DNA of 64,000 bases from Megaleporinus macrocephalus (GCA_021613375.1 CM038719.1:42307961-42371960), one strand, 5' to 3'; counted from the stretch's first letter, positions 35,436-47,090 are shown. Notes: generated from the sequence alone by a model not told the origin. Program-made: numbers and translations.

Positions 35436-36240
35436 TAATACATCAGTGTGTTTATTTACCCCTTTCAACTGTAAGACCCATCCAGATATTAATGCTTATG
35501 GGTCTTAGAATGTAATTATTTTAATTCCTGTAGATGTAATGAGTACTAATACTTCCATACAGTGTTAGTGATTCTCAGCCTTGGCCTTCGAGGCCCACTG
35601 CCTCACATTTTAGTGTTTTTCTGCTTCAACATCTATTTTAACTGGTAATGGACTGGTAATGAGGTGATTGGACTGGTAATGGACTGGTTTGTTTTTGTGC
35701 ACTTTTGCACATATTTTCTGAATTTATATGGAAAAAAAACAAGTTTATAGACAGAAAGTACAAAGTTGTATTTGGTAAATTTATATGAAACACATAAGAC
35801 GTTATAACATATAGCTAATTACATACATATAGTACATTGTACATACATATAATGCATATTGCACATTGTTATTATATATAGGTTCTCATATAGGTCCACA
35901 GTCTGTAATTACTGAGCTACAAAGTGCTTCTATATGGTCAGTGGAGCTGATGACAGATATTGTAGAAAAAAGGAGGTGATGTTATGACAGATCAGTGTAT
36001 ATGTGTATTTCATATGTAAGAACTTATATATAATAATAATATGCCCCATAAATATTACAAACTGATGTGAAGAACCTATATGTAATAACTATGTATCACA
36101 TATATTACAGCATTCTGATACAGAATATAAATATATATATTTTAGCCCACCAACCCAATATCATACCCACCCCCCCCCATATCAACATCCCCTCATATTA
36201 ACTGTAGTTCTACATTCACTCAGCCACACAGACGCAATAG
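35436..36240. other. AT-rich gene-upstream region with a foldback-element fragment
   Basis: 35,925-36,000 carries CTACAAAGTGCTTCTATATG, GTCAGTGGAGCTGATGA and GGAGGTGATGTTATGAC, matching the end of the foldback family seen at 31 kb. The rest is AT-rich with a C9 run near 36,170. Confidence 0.5.
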
Positions 36241-36244
36241 AATG

Positions 36245-36386
36245 TTAGAATGTGAACTTCTGCCGCGACGTCATAATCACTAAGGCTACAGTGTGTGATG
36301 TCATAAAGGAGAAGATGTGTGAAGTTGTGCGCGTGGTCACTTTCTGATCAGTCTGAGTTGGAGCATCGAGAAGGATACCACTAAAG
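36245..36386 (+). promoter_or_regulatory. Putative promoter and 5' UTR of the triplicated-cassette gene
   Basis: Two CRE-like sites lie just upstream of the start codon: GACGTCAT at 36,267-36,274 and TGATGTCA at 36,296-36,303. No canonical TATA box is evident. The ATG context CTAAAGATGA has A at -3, which suits initiation. Transcription start and factor binding are inferred. Confidence 0.4.
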
Positions 36387-39300
36387 ATGAGCTGCCTCTG
36401 GAATTGGTGCCGTAGAGGCAGCGACTCCAGCTCGGACACCGAGGAGCGTCAGACAGTTAATCTAAAAAAGAAAAAGAAGAGAGGAAAATGGAGGAGAGAG
36501 CAAGAAACAAAAACTGAGGAACAGGCTGCAAAAGTGGAGGAGGTGGCCGTTGTAGAGCCTCCAGCAGAAGAAACAGCTGGAGGCCTACAGAGTGTCTCTG
36601 CTGAGACACTGGAGGAAACGCCACCTCCTCCTGAGAACATCATCTCCTCAGAGCAGAGTGAAGCAGATGCTGAGCAGCTTCTGAGTGAGTAGATGAGATG
36701 TGATAGTAATTTACAGTAAATACTAAATACTTTATAAAACACACTGAATCATTTAGAACAGGCTGTAGTTGGAGTAGCTACTCAGTAATAACTGTATAAT
36801 TCATGGTAGAAGATGAAGAATTCACAGCAGGTCGTTATTATTCATTCATATTAACAAACATTAGTTAATAAATAATTCACAGTAGTAATTACTCAGTCCG
36901 GAGTACTTAGTAGGAGGGATTAATTGGTAATGATTTATCCATTTCTCTGGTTGGTGAATTGACCAATCAGAAGAGAGTGGGTAAGTTGACAGTCAACCAA
37001 TCAGAACAGAGGTGTGGGGAGTTAACCAGTCAAAACAGATTGATGAGCTGACCAATCAGAGTACACTGGTCCATTGGGAGGCGGGGCTTAAAGACACAGG
37101 AGTGTTTCAGCCAGAGGATGAATACAGACAGATACATTATGAGAAATATATTATGTTTTAAGAAGTATGTAAATGTAATGTATTTAAGTATGAAGTATGT
37201 AAATGTATTTAAGTATAAAGTATGTAAATGTATTTAGGTATAAAGTATGTAAATATATTTAAGTATAAAGTATGTAAATGTATTTAAGTATAAAGTATGT
37301 AAATATATTTAAGTATAAAGTATGTAAATAATTTTGAGCAGAACCCCAAAATAAAAATATGAATATTAATTAAGAGTGTAAATGAAGTAAAGTAAGTAAA
37401 GTAAAGGAAATGATGATAAAAGCACAACTGGTTTGAAATCCTGTTAGTTTTAGTGTTTATTTAATTTTTAATTTTATTTAACAGATAATGAGACGGAGAC
37501 CTTAATGGCGGCTAATGAAGTTTATTAATAAACATTCTGCTTGATGTCTCTAGATGGACAGTCGGACACAGAAGCTGAGACCACGGTCCAGCTACAGATG
37601 GCTGAAAAGATCAGCATTGATCCCCTGAGTAAGTCAAGTAATTCATTACTAGATAAAATGATTATTATAAAACAGCTGCTGTTATTAGTCATTTATAAGA
37701 TGTTAACACTCATGTTATTAATCATGAATAGGCTGTTTTGGTCTGATATGAGTAATAACAGCAGAAGATTCACCTTCGGTGCTGAAAATCAGTTTGCAGC
37801 TATTAAAGAACTCAGACTCGTTTTACTAAGTGAATCTAGATTTGTCCAATTTTTGGGTAAATAACACAAACATGATGGTCAGATTGAACCACAGTGATGG
37901 ATTTGGACAGTTGTTGATGTTTCTTCATTTCACAGCAGGAGCCGAGCTCCAGAAAGAAGGAGAGCTCCAGACAGCAGTAGAGCTCGCCGAAAGGCTGATT
38001 GCTCCTGCTGTCGAGCAGCTCGCCCTGGAGGAGCTTCCGGCTCCCATCATGCTTCAGGGTGAGTAAAGGAATCAGATCTCAGGTTCTATAGTAGAAGTAG
38101 GTTCTTACAGGGTTCTTGGGTTAGATATACAGCTCTGGAGAAAAGCTGTCATTGGAATACAAGGTTCTTCATCTTTCTTTAAAGCAACCTCCAATAAGAT
38201 GTTCTTTAGGGAACGCATAGTGGTTCTTCTATGGCATCGTTCAAGAAGAAAGAATACTCATACTTCAGTATTAGCACTTTGGAAGACATCAGATGTAATA
38301 CAGTGTTCAGGTGTTTTACTGAATGATCTTCTGAGAGTCTACAGGCTTTATTAGTGTAATACAGTGTTCAGGTGTTTTACTGAATGATCTGCTGAAACTA
38401 GACCCACCCCTTGCTCTACACTGGCAGGTGTGTGTTTCCACTATTGAGCAGTGATCTTTGGAGTCAGGGGTTAGTCTCCCAGCAGACACAGCTTATCACG
38501 CCGCGGATCGGTTTCTTATAAGCGCTCCTAAACTGCAGCTCGATCCTCAGATCCATAGAGAAATATATTCAGTTTGGTGAAGTCAATCCTCAGATATTGG
38601 TATAAGGGCCTGTGTAAAAATAAAGAATTAATGAAATAAATCATAATTAATTCTTAATTAAAGAAGAGTCCGCTAGCATGCACATACAGATGTTATGATG
38701 ATAAAAGCACAACTGCTTTGAGTGGTTGAGTTGACCAATCAGAGCACACTGGTCCAATTGGGAGGTGGGGCTTAAAGACACATGAGTTCTAACAGAGTGT
38801 TTCAGACAGAGGATGAATACAGACAGACACATTTTGAGAAATATATTATGTTTTAAGAAGTATGTAAATATATTTAAGTATAAAGTATGTAAATGTATTT
38901 AAGTATAAAGTATGTAAATATATTCAAGTATAAAGTATGTAAATATATTTAAGTATAAAGTATGTAAATATATATTAGAGAAGAACCCCCAAAATAAAAA
39001 TATGAATATTAATTAAGAGTGTAAATGAAGTAAAGTAAGTAAAGTAAAGGAAATGATGATTAAAAACACAACTGGTTTGAAATCCTGTTAGTTTTAGAGT
39101 TTATTTAATTTTTACTTTTATTTAACAGATAATGAGACGGAGACCTTAATGGCGGCTAATGAAGCTTATTAATAAACATTTCTGCTTGATGTCTCTAGAA
39201 GGACAATCCTGACACAGAAGCCGAGACAACGGACGAGCTACAGCTGGCTGAGCCAAGCACGGTTGATCCCCAGAGTAAGTCAAGTAATCATTACTAGAAA

Positions 39301-41941
39301 AAATGATTATTATAAAACAGCTGACTGTTATAGTCATTTATTAGATGTTAACCTCATGTTATTAATCATGAATAGGCTGTTTTTGGTCTGATATGAGTAA
39401 TAACAGCAGAAGATTCACCTTCGGTGCTGAAATCAGTTTGCAGCTATTAAAGAACTCAGACTCGTTTTACTAGTGAATCTAGATTTGTCCAGTTTTTGGG
39501 TAAATAACATAAACATGATGGTCAGATTGAACCACAGTGATGGATTTGAACAGCTGTTTGATGTTTCTCTCTGTCACAGCAGGAGCCGAGCTCCAGAAAG
39601 AAGGCGAGCTCCATGACAGCAGTAGAGCTCGCCGAACGGCTGATTGCTCGCTGCTGTCGAGCAGCTCGCCCTGGAGGCAGCTTCCGGCACTCCCATCACG
39701 CATCAGGGTGAGTAAAGGAACCCAGATCCTCAGGTTCTGTAGTCGAAGTAGGTTCTGTACCAGGGTTCATGGGTTAGATCTACAGCTTGCAGAAAAGGCT
39801 TTCATCGGTATACAAGGTTCCTTCATCTTTCTTTAAGCAACCTACCAATAAGATGTTCTTTAGGGAACGCATAGTGGTTCTTCTATGGCATCGTTCAAGA
39901 AGAAAGAATACTCATACTTCAGTATTAGCACTTTGGTAGACATCTGATGTAATACAGTGTTCAGATACTTTACTGAATGATCTGCTGAAACTCTACAGGC
40001 TTTATTAGTGTAATACAGTGTTCAGGTGTTTTACTGAATGATCTTCTGAGAGTCTACAGGCTTTATTAGTGTAATACAGTGTTCAGGTGTTTTACTGAAT
40101 GATCTTCTGAGAGTCTACAGGCTTTATTAGTGTAATACAGTGTTCAGGTGTTTTACTGAATGATCTGCTGAAACTAGACCCACCCCTTGCTCTACACTGG
40201 CAGGTGTGTGTTTCCACTATTGATCAGTGATCTTTGGAGTCAGGGGTTAGTCTCCCAGCAGACACAGCTTATCACGCCACGGATCGGTTTCTTATAAGTG
40301 CTCCTAAACTGCAGCTCGATCCTCAGATCCATAGAGAAATATATTCAGTTTGGTTGAAGTCAATCCCTCAGATATTGGTATAAGGACCTGTGTAAAAATA
40401 AAGAATTAATGAAATAAATCGTAATTAATTCTTAATTAAAGAAGAGTCCGCTAGCATGCACCATACAGATGTTTTCGATGATAAAAAGCACAACTGCTTT
40501 GAGTGGTTGAGTTGACCAATCAGAACAGAGGGGGGGAGATAAACAGTCACAACAGATTGGATGAGCTGACCAATCAGAGCACACTGGTCCAATTGGGAGG
40601 TGGGGCTTAAAGGCACATGAGTTCTAACAGAGTGTTTCAGACAGAGGATGAATATAGACAGACACATTGTGAGAAATATATTATGTTTTAAGAAGTATGT
40701 AAATATACTTGAGTATAAATTATGTAAATATATTTAATTATAAAGTATGTAAATGTAATTAAGTATAAAGTATGTAAATGTATTTAAGTATAAAGTATGT
40801 AAATATATTTAAGTATAAAGTATGTAAATATATTTGAGCAGAACCCCAAAATAAAAATATGAATATTAATTAAGAGTGTAAATGAAGTAAAGTACGTAAA
40901 GTAAAGGAAATGATGATAAAAGCACAATCTGGTTTGAAATCCTGTTAGTTTTTAGTGTTTATTTAATTTTTAATTTAATTTAACAGATAATGAGACGGAG
41001 ACCTTATGGCGGCTAATGAAGTTTATAATAAACATTCTGCTTGAAGTCTCTAGAAGGACAATCTGACACAGAAGCCAGAACAACAGACGAGCTAACAGCT
41101 GCTGAGCCAAGCAGTCATTGATCCCTGAGTAAGTCAAGTAAATCATTACTAGATAAAATGATTATTATTAAACAGTGCTGTTATAGTCATTTATAAGATG
41201 TTAACACTCATGTTATTAATCATGAATAGGCTGTTTTGGTCTGATATGGAGTAATAACAGCAGAAGATTCACCTTCGCGCTGAAAATCAGTTTGCAGCTA
41301 TTAAAGAACTCAGACTCGTTTTACTAAGTGAATCTAGATTTGTCCAGTTTTTGGGTAAATAACACAAACATGATGGTCAGATTGAACCACAGTGATGGAT
41401 TTGGACAGCTGTTGATGTTTCTTCATGTCACAGCAGGAGACGAGCTCCAGAAGGAGGCGAGCTCCAGCAGCAGTAGAGCTCGCCGAAAGGCTGATTGCTC
41501 CTGCTGTCGAGCAGCTCGCCCTGGAGGAGCTTCCGGCTCCATCACGCTTCAGGGTGAGTAAAGGAACCAGATCTCAGGTTCTAGTAGAAGCATCTGTTTA
41601 CATGAAATGCACTCTTCTTAAACAAATAAGTTTTTACAGGGTTCTTGGCCTAGATATACAGCTCTGGAGAAAAGCTTTCATTGGTATACAAGGTTCTTCA
41701 TCTTTCTTTAAAGCAACCTCCAATAAGATGTTCTTTAGGGAACGCATAGTGGTTCTTCTATGGCATTGTTCAAGAAGAAAGAAAACTCATACTTCAGTAT
41801 TAGCACTTTGGGAGACATCAGATTCCATCATCAGTACATGTATGAATTTTCTTTGAAGAGAAAATTATTCTTTTTGCAGACAAAGATGCTGCTGAAGCAC
41901 AAAAAGAAGTGCTTGGTGAATTTCACATCTCGGCTGAATAA
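36387..41941 (+). CDS. Unrecognised spliced host gene; charged protein of about 185 aa with repeated exon cassettes
   Basis: Exon 1 (36,387-36,684) starts MSCLWNWCRRGSDSSSDTEE, continues through a Lys-rich patch (KKKKKRGKWRRE) and a Glu/Pro-rich tail, and ends phase 1 at GTGAGT. Exon 2 (37,554-37,628, 75 nt, GQSDTEAETTVQLQ) and exon 3 (37,936-38,058, 123 nt, AELQKEGELQTAVELAERL) both have AG/GT borders and 1-1 phase. A terminal exon (41,880-41,941) adds DKDAAEAQKEVLGEFHISAE and a stop. Joined, these give 558 nt, or 185 residues. Exon 3 looks helical and Glu/Leu-rich. No signal peptide or membrane segment is seen; Cys3 and Cys8 near the N-terminus could be acylated, which is speculation. Exons 2 and 3 recur in two further broken cassettes. 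I do not recognise the family. The exon structure is well supported, the full model less so. Confidence 0.6.
36960..38715 (+). repeat. Cassette block 1 of a three-fold tandem repeat (intact exons)
   Basis: The order is CCAAT cluster, a 24-bp AAGTATGTAAATGTATTTAA array (37,150-37,325), cryptic exon, exon 2, exon 3, then a downstream intron with TTCAGGTGTTTTACTGAATG. GAGAAATATATTATG marks the register at 37,140, 38,837 and 40,671, giving periods of about 1,697 and 1,834 bp. Both exons are open here. Confidence 0.85.
37485..37532 (+). other. Cryptic alternative terminal exon with stop and AATAAA
   Basis: After a TTTATTTAACAG acceptor, phase 1 reads NETETLMAANEVY and stops at TAA (37,526-37,528). 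That stop overlaps an AATAAA signal at 37,527-37,532. The same cassette recurs at 39,129 (open, NETETLMAANEAY) and 40,989 (one base shorter and frame-shifted). It lies about 25 bp upstream of the exon 2 acceptor, so using it would end the protein after exon 1. Confidence 0.4.
38716..40505 (+). repeat. Cassette block 2 (exons frame-shifted)
   Basis: Same order as block 1. The exon 2 equivalent (39,199-39,274) is 76 nt: an extra C in GACAATCCTGACAC creates an in-frame TGA. The exon 3 equivalent (39,580-39,707) is 128 nt against 123, with several single-base insertions (CTCCATGACAG, GCTCGCTGCTG, GGAGGCAGC). Splice borders are kept. The ~57-bp TTCAGGTGTTTTACTGAATG repeat is expanded to about four units (39,950-40,170), against two in block 1. 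Confidence 0.8.
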
Positions 41942-42185
41942 GCGACGTCACCAACCACCAACCTGTGGGTGAGTAATGACAATAAAACACTGCTGAACAC
42001 AAATCACAAAGCTGGATTACAGCACACAACTAGACTGAACATTCTCCAGTAGTTTCAGCCTCGATATCAGTGTTGAAGATGTTTTTCAGCTGAACCCACT
42101 GAAATAATAGATTCACCTGAAAACTCTGTCAGTAAATCTGACTTCCAGAAAGTCTCATTAGAGATTCTTCTCATTTTGTTCTCCA

Positions 42186-42602
42186 GCTGACGTCAAGGAC
42201 CTAACGTTGAGGAGCGGACCACAGACCAAAAAAGACAGAAGGGAACCAGAGGCCGGGAGGAAAATAATTATAAGAAGGAGAAAGAAAGAGGAGAGGACCT
42301 GAGACTGGAAGCAACAGAGAGGATCAGCAGGTACAGGGTTCATCATTCAGCTCTAGTCATGTTCCCTATAGTGCTTTTGTATTGCAGCTGGTATGTAGTA
42401 TAGGTTGTTACTGGTGTTTGTCGCATCTTATTCTTCTTTAAAGCAACTTTTCACCATGAAAAGGGTTCTTAACATTTCTTACTGTTGTTGTAGGGAGCCG
42501 TCAATGAAGGTCTGGAAAGAACCTGGTACAGCGGATAGTGCAGCCTTCTGGTTCACAAAAACATCAGAAAAACAAGGGACCAAAGCGTCTCTTCCACAAT
42601 AG
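42186..42602 (+). other. Possible 3' UTR or alternative exons of the same gene
   Basis: TTCTCCAG at about 42,185 could be an acceptor, and GATCAGCAGGTACAGG near 42,330 a donor. The sequence between is Lys/Arg/Glu-rich if read in phase, but stops at GGACCTGA. A second acceptor-like TGTTGTTGTAG lies at about 42,484-42,494, followed by an open stretch to a TAG at about 42,600. These may be non-coding exons or part of an alternative C-terminus. Confidence 0.3.
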
Positions 42603-42604
42603 AG

Positions 42605-42800
42605 TGGACCCGGACCAGATCAAAAAACATAAATCAATAATAACACACACAACAAACAAACAAACATAATCACATACACACATAATCACATACACATACA
42701 ATCCCATACACACATAATTACATATACACACAAACAGACAACAAGCAAATAAAAAAAACAAAAAAAAACAAAAAAACAAAATCAACAACAAATAATAAAA
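42605..42800. repeat. A/C-rich low-complexity tract
   Basis: ACACAT, CAAACAAACA and A-run motifs. No gene. Confidence 0.85.
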
Positions 42801-45377
42801 ACCCTAAGCATCCTTAAAAATGCTTTTGTTCTTTATTAGTATAATACAGTGTTCAGGTACTTTACTGAATGATCTGCTGAACTAGACCCACCCCTTGCTC
42901 TACACTAGCACCTATGTGTTTCCACTATTGAGCAGTGATCTTTTGAAGACAATTGGTCAACAGCACGAGTGGTGGACCTGTACGCGTGTAAAGGGGTATG
43001 AGAGTATGTTTGTGAAAAGGTATGAGAGTATGTGAGCAAATGTAGAGTATGTGTGTAGAGTATGTGTGAGTGTAGAGTGTTTGTGTGAGTGTAAATTATG
43101 TGTGTAGAGTATGGTGTGTGTAAAGTATGTGTCTAGAGTTATGTGTGTAGTGGTGAGTATGTGTGTAGAGTATGTGTTTGAGTGTAGAGTATGTGTGTAG
43201 AGTACGTGTGTAGTTAGTGTTGAGTGTCGTGTGTGTGTAGAGTATGTTTTTGAGTGTAGAGTATGTGTTGAGTGTTTGAGTATGTGTGTGTGTAGAGTAT
43301 GTGTGTAGAGTATGTGTGTGAGTTAGAGTATGTGTGTAGAGTGTTTGAGTGTAGTGTATGTGTGTAGAGTATGTTTTTGAATGTAGATTATGTGTGTAGA
43401 GTATGTGTGTTAGTGTAAAGTATGTGTTTGTGTGTAGAGTACATGTGTAGAGTATATGTGTAGAGTATGTGTGTAGAGTATGTGTGTAGAGTATGTTTTT
43501 GAGTGTAGAGTATGTGTGTAGAGTATGTGTGTAGAGTATGTGTGTAGAGTATGTGTTTGTGTGTAGAATATGTGTGTAGAGTATGTGTGTAGAGTATGTG
43601 TGTGAGTGTAGAGTATGTGTTTGAGTGTAGAGTATGTGTGGAGTATGAGTTTGTGTGTAGAGTATGTGTTTGAGTGTAGAGTATGTGTGTAGAGTATGTG
43701 TTTGAGGGGTAGAGTATGTGTGTAGAGTATGTGTGTTGAGTATGTGTTTGAGTGTAGAGTATGTGTGTAGAGTATTTGTTTGAGTGTAGAGTATGTGTGT
43801 AGAGTATGTGTTTGAGTGTAGAGTATGTGTTTGAGTGTGTTTGAGTGTAGAGTATGTGTGTGAGTGTAAAGTATGTGTGTAGAGAATGTGTTTGAGTGTA
43901 GAGTATGTGTGTAGAGTGTTTTTAAGTGTAGAGTATGTGTGTAGAGTATGTGTTTGAGTGTAGAGTATGTGTTTGCATGTGTTTGAGTGTAGAGTATGTG
44001 TGTGAGTGTAAAGTATGTGTCTAGAGTGTTTTTGAGTGTAGAGTTTGTGTGTAGTGTATGTGTTTGAGTGTAGAGTATGTGTGTAGAGTATGTGTTTGAG
44101 TGTAGAGTATGTGTGTAGAGTATTTGTTTGAGTGTAGAGTATGTGTGTAGAGTATGTGTTTGAGTGTATAGTATGTGTTTGAGTGTGTTTGAGTGTAGAG
44201 TATGTGTGTAGAGTATGTGTTTGAGTGTAGAGTATGTGTGTAGAGTATGTGTGTAGAGTATGTGTTTGTGTGTAGAGTATGTGTTTGAGTGTAGAGTATG
44301 TGTGTAGAGTATGTGTTTGATTGTAGAGTATGTGTGTAGAGTATGTGTTTGAGTGTAGAGTATGTGCGTAGAGTATGTGTGTAGAGTATGTTTAGAGAGT
44401 ATATGTGTGTAGAGTATGTGTGTGAGTGTAGAGTATGTGTGTAGAGTATGTGTAGAGTGTGTTTGAGTGTAGAGTATGTGTGTAGAGTATGTGTTTGAGT
44501 GTAGAGTATGTGTTTGTGTGTAGAGTATGTTTTTGAGTGTAGAGTATGTGTGTAGAGTATGTGTTTGAGTGTAGAGTATGTGTGTAGAGTATGTGTTTGA
44601 GTGTAGAGTATGTGTGTAGAGTATGTGTGTGAGTGTAGAGTATGTGTGTAGAGTATGTGTGTTGAGTATGTGTTTGAGTGTAGAGTATGTGTGTAGAGTA
44701 TTTGTTTGAGTGTAGAGTATGTGTGTAGAGTATGTGTTTGAGTGTAGAGTATGTGTTTGAGTGTGTTTGAGTGTAGAGTATGTGTGTGAGTTTAAAGTGT
44801 GTGTAGAGTATGTGTTTGAGTGTAGAGTATGTGTGTAGAGTGTGTTTGAGTGTAGAGTATGTGTGTAGAGTATGTGTTTGAGTGTAGAGTATGTGTGTAG
44901 AGTGTTTTTGAGTGTAGAGTATGTGTGTGGAGTGTGTGTTTGAGTGTAGAGTATGTGGTAGAGTGTTTTTGAGTGTAGAGTATGTGTGTAGAGTATGTGT
45001 TTGAGTGTAGAGTATGTGTGTAGAGTATGTGTTTGAGTGTAGAGTATGTGTGTAGAGTGTTTTTGAGTGTAGAGTATGTGTGTAGAGTATGTGTTTGAGT
45101 GTAGAGTATGTGTGTAGAGTGTTTTTGAGTGTGTAGAGTATGTGTGTAGAGTATGTGTTTGAGTGTAGACTATGTGTGTAGAGTATGTGTTGAGTGTAGA
45201 GTATGTGTGTAGAGTGTTTTTGAGTGTAGAGTATGTGCGTAGAGTATGTGTGTTGAGTATGTGTTTGAGTGTGTGAGTATGTGTTTGAGTGTGTTTGAGT
45301 GTAGAGTATGGGTGTGTGTGTAAAGTATGTGTCTAGAGTGTTTTTGAGTGTAGAGTTTGTGTGTAGTGTAAGTGTAT

Positions 45378-46471
45378 GGGGCACCCAGGGCAGTGTACTG
45401 AGTCCTCTGTTGTTCACCCTGCTGACTCATGACTGTGTTGCGAAACACAGTTCTAACAGCATCATAAAGTTCGCCGATGATACAACTGTGCTGGGTCTCA
45501 TCAGCAAAGGCAACGAGTCAGCATACAGGGAGGAGGTACAGCAGCTGACAGACTGGTGTACAGTCAACAACCTTCACTGGAATGTAGAGAAGACCAAGGA
45601 AATGGTTGTTGACTTCAGGAAATCAAGACCGGACCACTCTCCGCTTAACATCAACGGCTCCTCTGTGGAGATCGTTAAGAGCACCAAGTTCCTTGGTGTC
45701 CACCTAGTGGAGAACCTCACCTGGTCCCTGAACACCAGCTCTACAGCCAAGAAAGCCCAGCAGCGTCTCTACTTCCTCCGGAAGCTGAGAAAGGCCCGTC
45801 TCCCTCCACCCATCCTCACCCTCTTCTATAGGGGAACCATAGAGCATCCTAAGCAGCTGCATCACTGCCTGGTTTGGGACCTGCACAGCCTCTGACCGCA
45901 AGTCCCTCCAACGCATTGTGAGGACAGCTGAGAGGATCATCGGAGTCTCTCTCCCCTCCGTCTTGGACATTTACACACCCACTGCATCCGCAAAGCAACC
46001 AGCATTGTGGATGACCCCACCCACCCTTCACACAGACTGTTCTCCCTCCTGCCATCAGGAAGAAGGTACCGCAGCGTCCGGTCCAACACGACCAGACTCT
46101 GCAACAGCTTCTTCCCCCAAGCCATCAGACTTCTCAACACACCTCAACGTCTGAACTGATATCTTTCTCCAACCATTTACCCCAGATAAAAAAAGGGAAG
46201 CATTTTTGCACAAAGCATTGCACTAACAACTTTACTACCTCACTGGACTCTATTTATTACACATTGCACAATTTGCACACAACCAGCAATTATTTATTAT
46301 TCTCTGCCTGTACTGTGTTGTGTTGTCTGTCCGTACTTGTTTGTTTGTGTTGCACTTGTGTCTGTATGCACTGTCTATGTTGCACCATGGTCCTGGAGGA
46401 ACGTTGTTTCGTTTCACTGTGTACTCTGTATGTAGTTGAAATGACAATAAAAACCCACTTGACTTGACTTG
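45378..46471 (+). mobile_element. 5'-truncated L2/CR1-clade LINE inserted in the minisatellite
   Basis: The element starts abruptly at GGGGCACCCAGGGCAGTG inside ORF2 and ends with CACTTGACTTGACTTG. Its 3' UTR is the unexpanded counterpart of 12,364-13,239. Array sequence resumes immediately on both sides. The target duplication cannot be told apart from the array itself. Confidence 0.9.
45385..46159 (+). pseudogene. LINE ORF2 reverse transcriptase, C-terminal half, inactivated
   Basis: The fragment begins near the GxxQGSVLSPLLF motif and contains the catalytic FADDTT box (45,470-45,481). It continues with WNVEKTKEMVVDFR and STKFLGVHL, typical of L2-type ORF2. A frameshift near 45,850 moves the rest (AERIIGVSLPSVLDIYT, then the final CNSFFPQAIRLLN-like segment) to another frame. 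The original stop is at 46,157-46,159. The endonuclease and the N-terminal reverse transcriptase motifs are missing, so it cannot move by itself. Confidence 0.85.
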
Positions 46472-47090
46472 TTTGAGTGTAGAGTATGTGTGTAGAGTAT
46501 GTGTTTGAGTGTAGAGTATGTGTGTAGAGTATTTGTTTGAGTGTAGAGTATGTGTGTAGAGTATGTGTTGAGTGTAGTGTAGTGTGTAGAGTATGTGTGT
46601 GAGTGTAGAGTATGTGAGTGTAGAGTATGTGTTTGAGTGTAGAGTATGTGTGTAGAGTGTGTTGTGAGTGTAGAGTATGTGTTTGAGTGTAGAGTATGTG
46701 TGAGTGTAGAGTGTGTGTTTGTGTGTAGAGTATGTGTTTGTGTGTAGAGTATGTGTGTGAGTGTAGAGTATGTGTTTGTGTGTAGAGTATGTGTGTGAGT
46801 GTAGAGTATGTGTTTGTGTGTAGAGTATGTGTGTGAGTGTAGAGTGTGTGTGAGTGTAGAGTATGTGTGTGAGTGTAGAGTATGTGTTTGAGTGTAGAGT
46901 GTGTTTGTGTGTAGAGTATGTGTTTGTGTGTAGAGTATGTGTGTAGAGTATTTGTGTGAGTGTAGAATATGTGTTTGTGTGTAGAGTATGTGTGTGAGTG
47001 TAGAGTATGTGTTTGTGTGTAGAGTATGTGTGTGAGTGTAGAGTGTGTGTAGAATATGTGTGTAGAGTATGTGTTTAGAGTATATGTTTA

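Larger units (their letters stand above)
40506..42950 (+). repeat. Cassette block 3, containing the terminal exon
   Basis: The exon 2 equivalent (41,054-41,128, 75 nt) keeps its length but has a TGA near its end. The exon 3 equivalent (41,434-41,553, 120 nt) has three single-base deletions that shift the middle into another open frame (RARRKADCSCC) and restore it before the donor. Block 3 holds about 1 kb absent from blocks 1 and 2 (41,825-42,830), including the terminal exon. It rejoins the shared sequence at ATACAGTGTTCAGGTACTTT (42,845). Confidence 0.75.
43010..47090. repeat. GT/GA-rich minisatellite, about 3 kb, split by a LINE
   Basis: It mixes two short modules, TGTGTAGAGTATG and TGTTTGAGTGTAGAGTATG, in variable order. 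The plus strand is nearly free of C. The array is present on both sides of the LINE insertion at 45,378-46,471 with the same modules, so it predates the insertion. Long minus-strand frames rich in His/Thr/Leu/Tyr are by-products. Confidence 0.95.

Noticed and set aside
37740..37864. Extra exon in the cassette intron (frame with RFTFGAENQFAAIKELRL)
   Set aside because: Acceptor- and donor-like sites exist, but the donor GTAAATAA is weak, the phase does not match and the frame is not kept in blocks 2 and 3. Left as an unproven possibility.
44392..45417. 341-residue His/Thr/Leu/Tyr-rich frame on the minus strand
   Set aside because: Wholly inside the GT-rich minisatellite and into the LINE border. 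Composition follows the repeat.
43010..47090. Telomeric repeat block
   Set aside because: Units are TGTGTAGAGTATG-type. No TTAGGG tandem run was seen anywhere in the window.
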